64,000 nt of DNA from Ctena decussata (taxonomy: Eukaryota; Mollusca; Bivalvia; Lucinida; Lucinidae). Shown here in pieces: positions 49,501 through 59,900 of this stretch. The number at the start of each line of letters is the position of its first letter. Position 1 is the stretch's first letter. The stretch covers positions 8,268,841 to 8,332,840 of the forward strand of contig OZ022506.1 in NCBI GenBank assembly GCA_963989385.1, in the 5' to 3' direction. Made by a program: the position numbers and the translations under genes. The notes under the pieces are model-generated. The model saw only the letters and a program-made list of their open reading frames with translations, had not been told where the DNA came from and did no database searches.

Positions 49501-52069
49501 TAGTTTATTACCATAATTGTTTCTGATTTTATCTTGCGATTTCCGCACGCATGATATACCGTGGTTTTGTAGCTCCTGTACATTGTTAATATAGGCGATG
49601 ACGTCATCATCAATGCCATATTGTTCGGTAGAGATTCGGTCAATATCAAACTCAAAATATTCATTGCAGGTGCCAGTTCGGGCATTAAGATCTCCCATTA
49701 GGTACAAATACCTAGAACTATCAATATAAGGTAGCAATACCATTTCTATTTCTGAAAGACTTTCGTTATCGCTATAACTAGAGCCCTCTGGCGGCAAATA
49801 AACAAAGGCAATAATAATGTCTGCTCTTTTGGATACAAGTGTTTTTGAAATCTTAATGGCTGATAAATATTCAGAATCAAGTTCTATAATATCAACAAAT
49901 GGAACAATATTATTTTTTATAAATATTCCGAGTCCTCCCGATCGTCTAGCACAATGTATAAGATGCTTTGGGTAAAAAAGAATACCCGGCAAATGAAATA
50001 AGATCATCCTCGCATGTTTTTGTTTCGGCTACCCCTATTATATCGTTCCTGTTTAAAAAGTTTTCAAATTCAGGAAATAACAATTTAGACTTTAAGCCGC
50101 AAACATTTACAAATGAAATATTTAAGTTAGTTTTTTAGTTCTGGGTGTTCGCTGTAGGTTCAGCTGAATTATTCGGATGTCCCCTGTGACATTGCTAATC
50201 TGACTGGGATGACACCGGTGGCTCGAGATTTTCATGACTTTCTGCTCCAATTACCTGAGGTGGACTTAGCTGTGGGTTTTCCACAGGTGCTTGTGTCGGC
50301 ACAACAGTGTTTATATTATGTGTGTTAAAGTTCGGTGGATTTCTGTCTGTAATGGAATTATTTAGATTTGTTGGAGAGTTTATTTCAGGCGAAGGGGTAA
50401 GTTCCATGAACGACTGCTCATTCACACCCTCCCTATGCTTTTTATTGTAAGCTTCCTGCTCTAGTGGTGACGAGGCCTTGGTTTTACCAGCGTACGGCCT
50501 TTCACAGACATAGTCATTCTGGGGTAGATTCGTATAGATATTTCGACTTTCGAAATTTACACTACTTTCAGTTCTACTCGCGGTTGCGTTTCGGCTGAAT
50601 GTATTACGCGAGGCTGGTTCCTGCGGTGTACTTCGTGTCGGTTGAGTTTGCCACGTACTGTAGCGTTGCTGTGTCTGTCTTTGTGTCGGTTGTTCTAAGT
50701 AAGCATTGTTTGTTGGGTGGCTCTGATTAAATCTTTGGTTCCGTAACTGATTTGGTGGATTTTGACTTCTGTTAATTGCTGTTTGTGATCTGTAATTTTG
50801 GCTTCTAATATTGTTTGAACTTTGGTAAACAACTTTAACCGGGGTACCATTTGGGCCACAGACATATTTCTCACTGTTTATATACAACGTGTCCTTAACC
50901 ATTTTCACGCGATTGTTTTGATCAGTTTTAGCTGCCTTCATTTTGGGGTATAGAACTTTTCTTCGCCGTTCATATTCATCAGGGTACTGTTCCCTGATCC
51001 CAAATGGTGTATCTTTCAGTGTTTCAGGGGCTTTCCTTTTGACCATTTCTTTAGTTTTGAAATCATGGAATTTGGCGATTATTGGCCTCGGTCTGCCCTG
51101 ATTCCTTCTAAATCGCCCGAGGCGATGAACACGGTCAAATTTAATGTCATCTTGGATATTCATTTGACGAGACAGGAATTCCCTTAGAGTGTTTTCACAG
51201 TTTTCGTATTCGTTTGGCCGCAGGAACACCTCGTTGATGCCAGTAAATATTAGATTTTCGCACATCTGGCGACATTTAGAGTCCAAGAAATCTTCCTTTA
51301 GATCGTGCTGTTCAGTTTTAATATTTTCAATTTCTGATGTCAATAGGAAGTCTATTTTTGCACTCAGGTCATCAACTCTTTCATTTAAATCTGATTGAGA
51401 CTTTAGCACGGAATCACATAAACTACTGTACGAGTCAATACTACTATCATAATCTGTTTGTTTTGATTTTATATGCTTCATGTCTGTCTCTAGTGTGTAA
51501 ACTTTAGTGTTTACAGATGACATATTTTGTTTCAACACTGTTATCTGTTCGACGTGCTGTTCAATATTAAGAATTCGGTTGTTTTGTTGGCCCATTTGCT
51601 GTGTCTGATATACAAGTTGTGTTCCAATTTTATTCAACCTTGAATCTAGGCTTTGAAGTACACTTGTAAGCTGGTGGGCGGGGTATTCTCGAGGCGATTG
51701 TGCTTGTTGTTGAGGGATATGTTGTCTGTACGAATTCACTGCATCGTTATAGGCCGGCTGTAAGGTATGACTACTCGGGATAAAATGAGCCTGGGCACCC
51801 GTAGCCTGAGGCGGCGCCGGAGTCTGTAACTGTTGCAGTACCGGCATGGGCATAGCTGATGTTACTGGAGGCGAGGGAGACAAGCCTGTATATATAGCAT
51901 TTCCATATAGCAGTTCATTCGATTGCCTGATTAAGCTACTGGGCTGAAAGTTTGTGTTGTTCGGGCTGCCAAAAGCACTAGTTACATTGGGTGGGGTACT
52001 GACGTGTTGCATACCTTCCGCTTGTTTACCATTCAAAGTCTGTTTTATTTCTCCCTTTTTCCCTTTTTT
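46541..52069 (-). mobile_element. Near-full-length non-LTR retrotransposon (LINE)
   Basis: Minus-strand element with two ORFs in the usual LINE order (ORF1 then ORF2, 5' to 3'). Its 5' side meets an unrelated hairpin repeat at 52069/52070. Its 3' side runs into the GT microsatellite and SINE near 46540, and no clear poly-A tail or target duplication was identified, so the 3' boundary is approximate. It is about 5.5 kb long. The clade is not resolved: ORF1 is L1-like in layout (coiled coil, RRM, C-terminal domain), but the RT was not placed on a tree. Confidence 0.85.
46758..50134 (-). pseudogene. LINE ORF2: endonuclease/reverse transcriptase, broken
   Basis: Three reading frames must be joined. 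Piece 1 (50134-49946) holds the start of an APE-type endonuclease, with NVCGLKSK and IIGVAETKT; no Met precedes it. Piece 2 (50007-47632, 791 codons) has GDLNAR at residues 105-110, VIDYLITN at about 200-207 and SDVH at 227-230. It then has RT blocks NYRPITLLSC, QSGFRKEYST, FIDFAKAFD and the catalytic YADD at 720-723. Piece 3 (47678-46758) supplies YLGVLFTKNG and the thumb region. It has an in-frame TAG at 47082-47084, then a Cys-rich tail (CTLCNY...H...C) to a TAA at 46758. Frameshifts lie between 49949 and 50007 and near 47650. All key catalytic motifs survive but the protein cannot be made in one piece. Confidence 0.9.
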
Positions 52070-52114
52070 AGCTCGCCTGAACGAAAGTTCAGGAAGAGCT
52101 ATTGTTGTCACCAC
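50195..52114 (-). CDS. LINE ORF1 protein, open, chimeric N-terminus
   Basis: An open frame of 639 codons. Residues about 40-145 are Pro/Gln/Ser-rich. Residues about 148-280 look like a long coiled coil (heptad-like LDSRLNKIG, LETDMKHIKS, LNERVDDLSAK). Residues 281-360 look like an RRM fold starting CENLIFTGINE and including FDRVHRLGRF and PIIAKF. Residues 365-420 resemble the L1 ORF1 C-terminal domain (FGIREQYPDEYERRRKVLYP). The tail is Asn/Gln-rich. This is the layout of L1-type ORF1p, an RNA-binding trimer that coats LINE RNA. Codons 1-15 come from the neighbouring hairpin repeat, so the native start is probably Met35 (52012) or was lost by 5' truncation. Confidence 0.8.
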   Translation of the reverse strand: MVTTIALPELSFRRAKKGKKGEIKQTLNGKQAEGMQHVSTPPNVTSAFGSPNNTNFQPSSLIRQSNELLYGNAIYTGLSPSPPVTSAMPMPVLQQLQTPAPPQATGAQAHFIPSSHTLQPAYNDAVNSYRQHIPQQQAQSPREYPAHQLTSVLQSLDSRLNKIGTQLVYQTQQMGQQNNRILNIEQHVEQITVLKQNMSSVNTKVYTLETDMKHIKSKQTDYDSSIDSYSSLCDSVLKSQSDLNERVDDLSAKIDFLLTSEIENIKTEQHDLKEDFLDSKCRQMCENLIFTGINEVFLRPNEYENCENTLREFLSRQMNIQDDIKFDRVHRLGRFRRNQGRPRPIIAKFHDFKTKEMVKRKAPETLKDTPFGIREQYPDEYERRRKVLYPKMKAAKTDQNNRVKMVKDTLYINSEKYVCGPNGTPVKVVYQSSNNIRSQNYRSQTAINRSQNPPNQLRNQRFNQSHPTNNAYLEQPTQRQTQQRYSTWQTQPTRSTPQEPASRNTFSRNATASRTESSVNFESRNIYTNLPQNDYVCERPYAGKTKASSPLEQEAYNKKHREGVNEQSFMELTPSPEINSPTNLNNSITDRNPPNFNTHNINTVVPTQAPVENPQLSPPQVIGAESHENLEPPVSSQSD

Positions 52115-53035
52115 GGCGTCGGCGTCCGCGTCCGCGTCCGCGTCAGCGTCCGCGTCCGCGTCGGCGTCCGGATTGGATGTTTTGGTTAAAGTTTTTTAAA
52201 AACCTATAACTCCTTAACCCATGGATGGATTCTTTTAATACTTGCACTGTAGTTAGATATTGGTCCAAAGTTTATGAAGGTAGCATCCCCACCCCACTCA
52301 GTGACCTTGATGTCAAGGTCATGGACTTAGAAAATTTTAGTTTTTTTGGACTGGATGTTTTGGTTAAAGTTTTTTAAAGCCCAATATCACTGTACCCCAT
52401 TAATGGATTCTTTTGATACATGCACTGTAGTTAGATATTGGTCCAAAGTTTTTCAAGGTACCACCCCCACCCCACTCAGTGACCTTGTTGTCAAGGTCGT
52501 GGACTTAGAAAATTGTCTTTTTGTTTATTGGATGGTTTGGTTTAAGTTTTTTAAAGACCCATATCTCCTGAACCCATAGGTTGATTCTTTTGATATTTGC
52601 ACTGTAGTTAGATAATAGTCTAAAGTTTTTCAGAGTACTACCTCAGCCCTGCTTATTGACCTTGATGTCAAGGTCATGGACTTAGGAAATTTTGGTCTTT
52701 TTTTAGTTTTTTAATTGCATACTGATTTATAATGCTTGGCATAGATTTAGTTTACACTTAAACTGATTTTAGAAACTTTTTTGAGTTTTTACAAAACACT
52801 ATATACTTACCCTATGGATGACCTTGAGGTCAAGGTCATCGACTTAGAATTTTGTTTTAAAGATGTTGGTTAAAGTTTATATCCACAATGGAGTCAGTTA
52901 ATACTAATACTTAGATTGATGTTATATATTGGTTTAGGATTCTGATACATCCTGCCTCCCCCTACCCTCAAGCTAATGGACTTTAAAATTTCATCTTGCT
53001 TGACTTGATGACTTTGAAGTTAAGGCAATGGTTAT
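52070..53035 (+). repeat. Hairpin-headed element with about 177-bp tandem units
   Basis: It opens with the hairpin GCCTGAAC-GAAA-GTTCAGG flanked by AGCTC/GAGCT (52070-52100), then a GTCCGC hexamer run (52111-52170). Degenerate units starting GGATGTTTTGG follow at 52175, 52353 and 52530, each with GCACTGTAGTTAGATA and GACCTTGATGTCAAGGTC. Later units are strongly diverged. No ORF in it is protein-like. Similar hairpin-plus-tandem elements are common in mollusc genomes (from memory). Confidence 0.7.
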
Positions 53036-53068
53036 AAAATTTACATCAGTGTTTTTGTTCAAAATTTT

Positions 53069-53123
53069 TAGGGCCCCGCCAGACGAAGTCTGCAGAGGCC
53101 CTATAGTAATCACCTTGTCCGTC

Positions 53124-53155
<32 letters not shown>

Positions 53156-54628
53156 CGTCCGTCCGTCTGTCCGTCCGTCATCATTTCGTGTCCACTCAAT
53201 AACTCTGAAACCGTTAGAGATATTTTCACGAGGCTTGGTACAAATGTAAAGCATCATCAGACGATGTGCAGAGAACAAGAACCATAACTCTGCCTACATT
53301 TTTTACTGAATTATGCCCCTTTGTAATTTTGAGTACAGAAATCGTGTCCGCTTCATAACTCTGAAACCGTTAGAGATATTTTCACGAGGCTTGGTAACAA
53401 TGTAAAGCATCATTAGACAATGTGCAGAGAACAAGAACCATAACTCTGCCTACATTTTTACTGAATTATGCCCCTTTGTAATTTTGAGTACAGAAATCGT
53501 GTCCGCTTCATAACTCTGAAACCGTTAGAGATATTTTCACGAAACTTGGTTCAAATGTAAAGCATCATCAGACGATGTGCAGAGAACAAGAACCATAACT
53601 CTGCCTACATTTTTTACTGAATTATTTTCCTTTGTAATTTTGAGTACGGAAATCATGTAAGCTTCATAACTCTGAAACCGTTAGAGATATTTTCATGAGA
53701 CTTGGTACAAATGTAAAGCATCACCAGACAATGTGCAGAGAACAAGAACCATAACTCTGTTTACAATATTTACTGAATTATGCCCCTTTGTAATTTTTAG
53801 TACAGAAATTGTGTCTGCTTCGTAACTCTGAACCCGTTAAAGATATTTTCACGAGACTTGGTACAAATGTAAAGCATCATCAGACGATGTGCAGAGAACA
53901 AGAACCATAACTTCGCCTGTGTTTTTTACTGAATTATGTCCATTTGAAATTTTGAGGGCAGAAATCGTGTCCGCTTTTTAACTCTGAAACCGTTTGAGAT
54001 ATTTTCACATGACTTGGTACAACTGAAAATCATCATCAGACAATGTGCAGAGAACAAGAATCCTAACTCTGCCTACACTTGTTACTGAATTATGCCCCTT
54101 TGTAATTTTTTTGAATATAGAAATCGTGTCCGCTGTATAGCTTTAAAGCATCAAAGATATTTTCATAGAACTTGTACATAATATAAAACATCATCAGACA
54201 ATGAGCAGAGAATAAGAACTGAAACTTCATCTACATTTTTTACGGAATTATTCCCCTTTCTAGTTGACAGTCTGGAAAACATGTTCAACCTCTAACTTTA
54301 AAATTGTTGAAGATATTTTCACAAAACTTTGTACAAATATAAACATCATCGACAATGTGTAGAGAAAAAGAACCATAACTACAACTTCATTTTTAACAGA
54401 GTTATAACCCTTTGTTATTTTAAGTACTTCATAGAGTTGTTGCCCATGTTTTAATCAATTGTGATTTGGTATTTTGCCCATATCTTGATGACACTACCAG
54501 AGGCTTAATTTCAAACAACATATTGAATATGAAGGAACAACATGATAACAGAAATCTGGTATTGTTATTTCTGGTTGGGCACATATGACTTAAATGTTGT
54601 CAACAGTTTCATAAAGGCGGGGCCCTAT
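53069..54628 (+). repeat. Element with GGGCCCCGCC termini and 156-bp tandem units
   Basis: The termini TAGGGCCCCGCC and GGCGGGGCCCTA are perfect inverted repeats. A (TCCG/TCTG)n run at 53115-53180 precedes about eight tandem units of 155-156 bp. AACTCTGAAACC starts at 53201, 53357, 53512, 53668, (53824) and 53980, with decayed units to about 54420. Units share GATATTTTCACGA, GATGTGCAGAGAACAAGAAC and ACTGAATTATGCCCC. It is non-coding and unrelated in sequence to the 163-bp satellite despite the similar unit length. Confidence 0.8.
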
Positions 54629-56933
54629 TAGTTACCATGTTTCTAGTTTAATGATAGTTTTACAATGCCATGATGGATTAAGTTAATGACTGATGTTTGA
54701 TACTGATCTAAAGGTTTGCCAAATTGCACTTCTGACTTCTTGGCAAACATTTCAGACTCTGTTAGACTTCTCTGATAGAAGCCTTCTGGGAAGAGTATAC
54801 CCAACAGGCACATGCCATCATAATGACGTCTCACTGATATCAATGTGATGTGAAGATGTCGCATTAGTGTCAGTCCAACGTCATTTTGACATCGTTCCAG
54901 CAGGGTACATGTTTATTTGACCCTCTCCCATTATTTACAGTCATCATAGTAAGAATATTACATTATGTTGCTTTACAGTGCCTCTTTTGTAAATACAGTG
55001 TTTTTCTGTCAGGCAGCTTTCATCAGAAACCTTGTCCATCATCAGGTGTATGGTGAGTAAGATAATCAAGAGTAGATAAGTATACAGGGCAAGTGTGTAA
55101 CTCAGTATTTTGGCATACATAGTCTGCATATCACTGAAATACTTGCATTCTAAACTTAGAATAAAATTTATAATAATAATTCTTCTATTTTATCAAATCT
55201 AAAATTGCAACCTAATTACTTCTCCACTGAATCCAACCAAATATGTCTGCCTTCACGGTGTATTTTTAGTCTGCTTTCGTATTTTCTTACCCTCTATGCC
55301 AAATTATCAGTTGCACACACTAAGTCTTACATCAGGGTTTATTCTGGTAAAGCTGACTCCAGTCATAATTGCTAAGTAATTTGAAACCCTATTGAATGTA
55401 ATTACAGGCAGGACATTTTGTTAAATTTTGGAACAGGTGTGGCTTACCACAATCAGACTGCTCTTACTGGATAATTCATTCAGTCAACTATTTTATGCAA
55501 CATATCTTTATACCCTTTGAGGAGTTATCTGAAATCAGAGATGTAAGAATCCAGAACACAATTTCAGTAATGGTTAAATTTCTAAGACTTGTCACGATAC
55601 TGAATTGTGGATTATCAAACAAGCAAATAAATCGAGGGTAAAAAACTATAATTGTCCATTTGCGATAAAAAGATAAAGTTTTAGTCACTATCTGCATACA
55701 TCTTTCGTATAGAATAAGCCCTGTTGAACTAATTTATTATGATTCAGTTCAGTTTATTGTTCTTTACTAATGCTTCTGTTACGTTTCATCTTGACTCAAT
55801 TTTCAGATTAAATGCTGTTCAGATGAGGGAGGTTTGAAATGGGCAGTCTTTGCTGAAGAGCCTCAGGCTTTCTGTTATTATTTTGCATGATATAATTAAT
55901 ACCTGGTGATGGATTTCTTTCAGGTCAGTACAACCTTGTCATGCAAAGAAGAAACTACATGTATCAGCACATTGTTCTATAACATTCACCTTTTCAAAAT
56001 TGTCACATAGCAGATTTTTAGACATTTTGAAAAAAATAATGCATTAAAGAAGAAACATGAAAAGTTAAATTCATTGTACATGTACTCTGGATGTTATTTC
56101 AGAAAGGAAAAGAAACAATGAAAAATAAGATCAGCATGCATTTTGTTTTGCTAATTATAAACTATTTCATAAAACATAATTATTCAACGTTATTAAAATT
56201 TATTTTAAATAGACATGAAGCAAGAAAATAAGCATATGAAACCCACGTCCCATCAGTAAAATAGTGTTTTGTTTCTATTTCTAAAAATGGCGTTTCTGCA
56301 CCATTTTGTAGACATTTTCATCACTGGCCTTGTGGATAAAGGGATCATGTTTGACTAACACTAACAAGCTACGCATGGTATAATATACATTATTTTAAAT
56401 CAGCTACTGTATTTAAAGATTTAAGTTGAATAAGTCTTTTAAGGGAAGCAACTGTGCTGTTTTTGTTTTTCATTCCCTTATCAGTGGGGACCAACTCTTA
56501 AAGAATTTGCTTCTCTAGGAGCAGATCTTTACCTTAAAGAGTAGATTCCATTTCGGAAAGACTTCTTCCTCCATAGAAGCAAACAGGTCATGAAAGTTGT
56601 TCTCCATCGTAAAAATGGCCGAAAACATGGAGGTGTACCCAATAACAGTACGTTCACAGGATGACAACATGAGAGAAAAATGTTTAATGTGTGTACTATA
56701 ATTATTTTAAAACAGTCCTTCACTGAACAATTTAATGCATTTGTCTGGAAGTTATTTTATATTTTAAACTGGGAGAAAGCTATTTTCATATAGTTTTGTA
56801 TATTATAATTTTAATGTCAGTAACAGAAATCACTTTCTTTAGTTTTCACTGCTAATATATTAAATTTGTTATATGTCACTGCATGAATTTTACATGTACT
56901 ATATTACATCAGTTAATTGATATTTCATTACAG
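54629..56933. other. Gene-free stretch upstream of the Helitron gene
   Basis: Apart from a MITE-B copy at 54800, nothing is recognised. A Met-starting stretch near 56624 (MAENMEVYP) is followed by GTACGT, but the phase does not fit the exon at 56934, so it is not joined here. Any Helitron 5' terminus (TC...) could not be located by eye. Confidence 0.45.
54800..54906. mobile_element. MITE-B, diverged copy, TA-flanked
   Basis: CCCAACAGGCACATGCCATC at the left and TCGTTCCAGCAGGG at the right, with TA immediately outside both ends. The interior keeps AATGACGTC and GTCCAACGTCATTTTGAC. More decayed than the copy at 37469. Confidence 0.65.
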
Positions 56934-59900
56934 TGATACCAATGATGGCCCAACGTTTTATGAGAAAAAGAAAAGTGGTACATTTCAATCTCTGTCAGTC
57001 AACTAGCATAGTGTATACAGCTGAAAGTAGAAATCGTTGTTCAAGTCCAGCATGGAACTGCACAGGTACAACACTTGACAATGGTAAGTTGATAATTTCT
57101 TGATGCTAAAGCTCCAGATAATGCTGGGTTTGGATGATAATTATGGAGTCATTAAATGCAACAGTTACTGCTGTTACCGCTCACTTGAACTGTCTTACTG
57201 AGGTACTTTGAATTAGGGTTCTCTGCATGATTTTACTTAGAAATAAAAGTTGATTCCCAGAATTTATCTTTAAACTCTGCCTAATCAGGTGCCTTCGGAA
57301 TTTTTAACTTTGTGTATGTTTGTGCCTCAGTGGGTGTGAAGGAATATCTTTATTACCTAAATTCCTCCCAACCCCATCCGAGTTACACCCACAAAAACAC
57401 GTGACTTGCCCTGTTACACTTTCTTGCTACTTTTGTATGAAAATATTAAACTGTCATACTTTAAATACATGTAGGTATGAGCCTTGTTGACACTTAATTG
57501 ATTTCTCTCAAGTTTCCTGTTGTTTATAGTAAAACTGTCTGCATTACAGTGAAATTGTTTTGACAAACATGATCAACTTTGACTGTTTCTTATTATATAA
57601 TAACATGATTTCACATACTGACATTAGGCTTGCACAGTTTAATATGGAAAAGCAATCATTCATGTTCATTACCTGTATTAACTTTTGCTGGTCTTTTAGA
57701 ATTGTTCAAATGCTTGTTGCCAGATATTTCTCTAAATTATTCCATGATGAAACATGTATGATCCTTATTTTCATCCTTGGTTTTCACAACTTATGACCAG
57801 TGTATGAAACAATTATTTATGGTCTGTAGCAATATCAACTGTAAAACCTGAAACTAACTTAAGCTTTAATGTCACTTAAATTTAAAGCTTTTGACTTTAT
57901 TGTTATAGCCTTTTCTTTGAGATAATGATTGATTTGAAACTCTTTCATTTGTTTCAGGTTCAACTGCACTGGTACTGGACATCCTGTTAGGAAACAAAGG
58001 GGCCCATATATATAATGGTAATGGTATGGAGCAATGCTCCGCATGTAAAAAATGGTTTAAAACCGCAAAAACTCTCTTGAACCACAGATGTTCTTTCTGC
58101 TGTGACTGTGACAAAATCTTCAGTTCTTATCAGAAGTTCCAGCAACACAAATGTACTAAAGCAGTCTTCGTGGTTACAAATGAAGATGAAGAGGAACATA
58201 CTGATACTAAAGTAAATACTTGTGCTGCTCAGGTAAGACAAAGCTCATCTCAGAATAACATGGAAACTCTAATTTGTGAAAGATGTCAGCGGTCATATAA
58301 GACAAGAAAAACTTTGTTAAATCATAAATGTACATATTGTGATAGCTGTAGTACCATCTTTACTACGTATAAGAACTTTTTGTCACATGCATGTTCCAAA
58401 GCTATAAAGACTGAATATCAGGAAACTAACAAAGCTTTGAATAAAAAATTTAGAATGATTTCTGAACCTGTAAGAGACATGTCTATAGTAGCTGATATGG
58501 TGGGAGGATGTGATAATTTTATCCCTGATGATGTTATTTGTGTGGCACTGGACATGATCAGACAGTATACTGGTTCAGACTACCATGGGTATATTACACC
58601 CGCTGAAATGACATGGTTTCTTTCAAACCCAACAGAAGCTAGCCCGCCTGTTCCAGACAGTGAACTATCAATCAATATACATAATATAGGTAATCATTGG
58701 GTTACATCGGTATATAACCCGCAGATAGGGCGAATCTTGGTGTATGATTCCCTTCGTAGAATTGAACATTATACACAAATCGTACCTCAGCTTAGGCTTC
58801 TGTATGGCAGTGAGCTTTTAAGTAGAGTAGATTTCATTCCAGTGACCCAGCAGGGAGCAGATCCCGCATGTGGAGCATTTGCGGTTGCTTATGCATTCTG
58901 CTACTGCTTAGGGATGTCTCCCAGTTGGCAAAAATTTGATAAGTTGAAGATGAGATCCCACTTAAGAGATTGTATACAATCAAGACAAATAGTTGCATTT
59001 CCAACTACACATTCCAGTGATACATACACAGAAACAGACAGCAGGAACAATAAAAGGATGCAGCCAAATGAATATGACTTTATAAATGAAAATATAAAAA
59101 AAAGGAAAACAAATGTTGAAGTAGTGGAAATTGTAACTAGTGGACAGAGTAATAAACAAAGCCAAAATGACAGAGAACGAAAACAGAAGAAAAGGGAATT
59201 ACCAAATATAAGAGAAATGGAAAATTTGAGAAAAAGGCAAAATTCTGAAAGTCGAAGAAAAGAGGCAGAACATAAAAGAGAAATGAGAATAACTGAGAAA
59301 GTAAAACAAAAGGAAAACATGAAAAAGAGACAGAATCCAGATGGTCATGTCAGGGATAGAGGGCGTAAACATGAAGCCCGCAAGGATGTAGAACTTAGAA
59401 ACATGGAAAATAGAAAGAAAAGGCTGAATCCAGATGGTCATGTCAGGGATAGAGGGCGTAAACATGAAGCCCGCAAGGATGTAGAACTTAGAAACGTGGA
59501 AAATAGAAAGAAAAGGCTGAATCCAGATGGTCATGTCAGAAACAGAGGGCGTAAACGTGAAGTTCGAAAGGATGTTGAACTTAGAAACATTGAAAATAGA
59601 AAGAAAAGGCTGAATCCAGATGGTCATGTCAGGGATAGAGGGCGTAAACATGAAGCCCGCAAGGATGTAGAACTTAGAAACGTGGAAAATAGAAAGAAAA
59701 GGCTGAATCCAGATGGTCATGTCATGGATAGAGGGCGTAAACACAAAGCCCGCAAGGATGTAGAACTTAGAAACATGGAAAATAGAAAGAAAAGGATGAA
59801 TCCAGATGGTCATGTCATGGATAGAGGGCGTAAACATGAAGCCCGAAAGGATGTAGAACTTAGAAACATGGAAAATAGGAAGAAAAGGCTGAATACTGTT

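Noticed and set aside
46541..52069. Assigning the LINE to the L1, CR1 or another named clade
   Set aside because: ORF1 layout is L1-like, but the RT cannot be placed without a phylogeny, so the clade is left open.
51954..52199. Plus-strand ORF ending in an Ala/Ser repeat (ASASASAS)
   Set aside because: It is antisense to LINE ORF1 and then reads the GTCCGC hexamer run.
53069..54628. The 156-bp tandem units as part of the 163-bp satellite family
   Set aside because: Lengths are close but no shared words were found between the two units.
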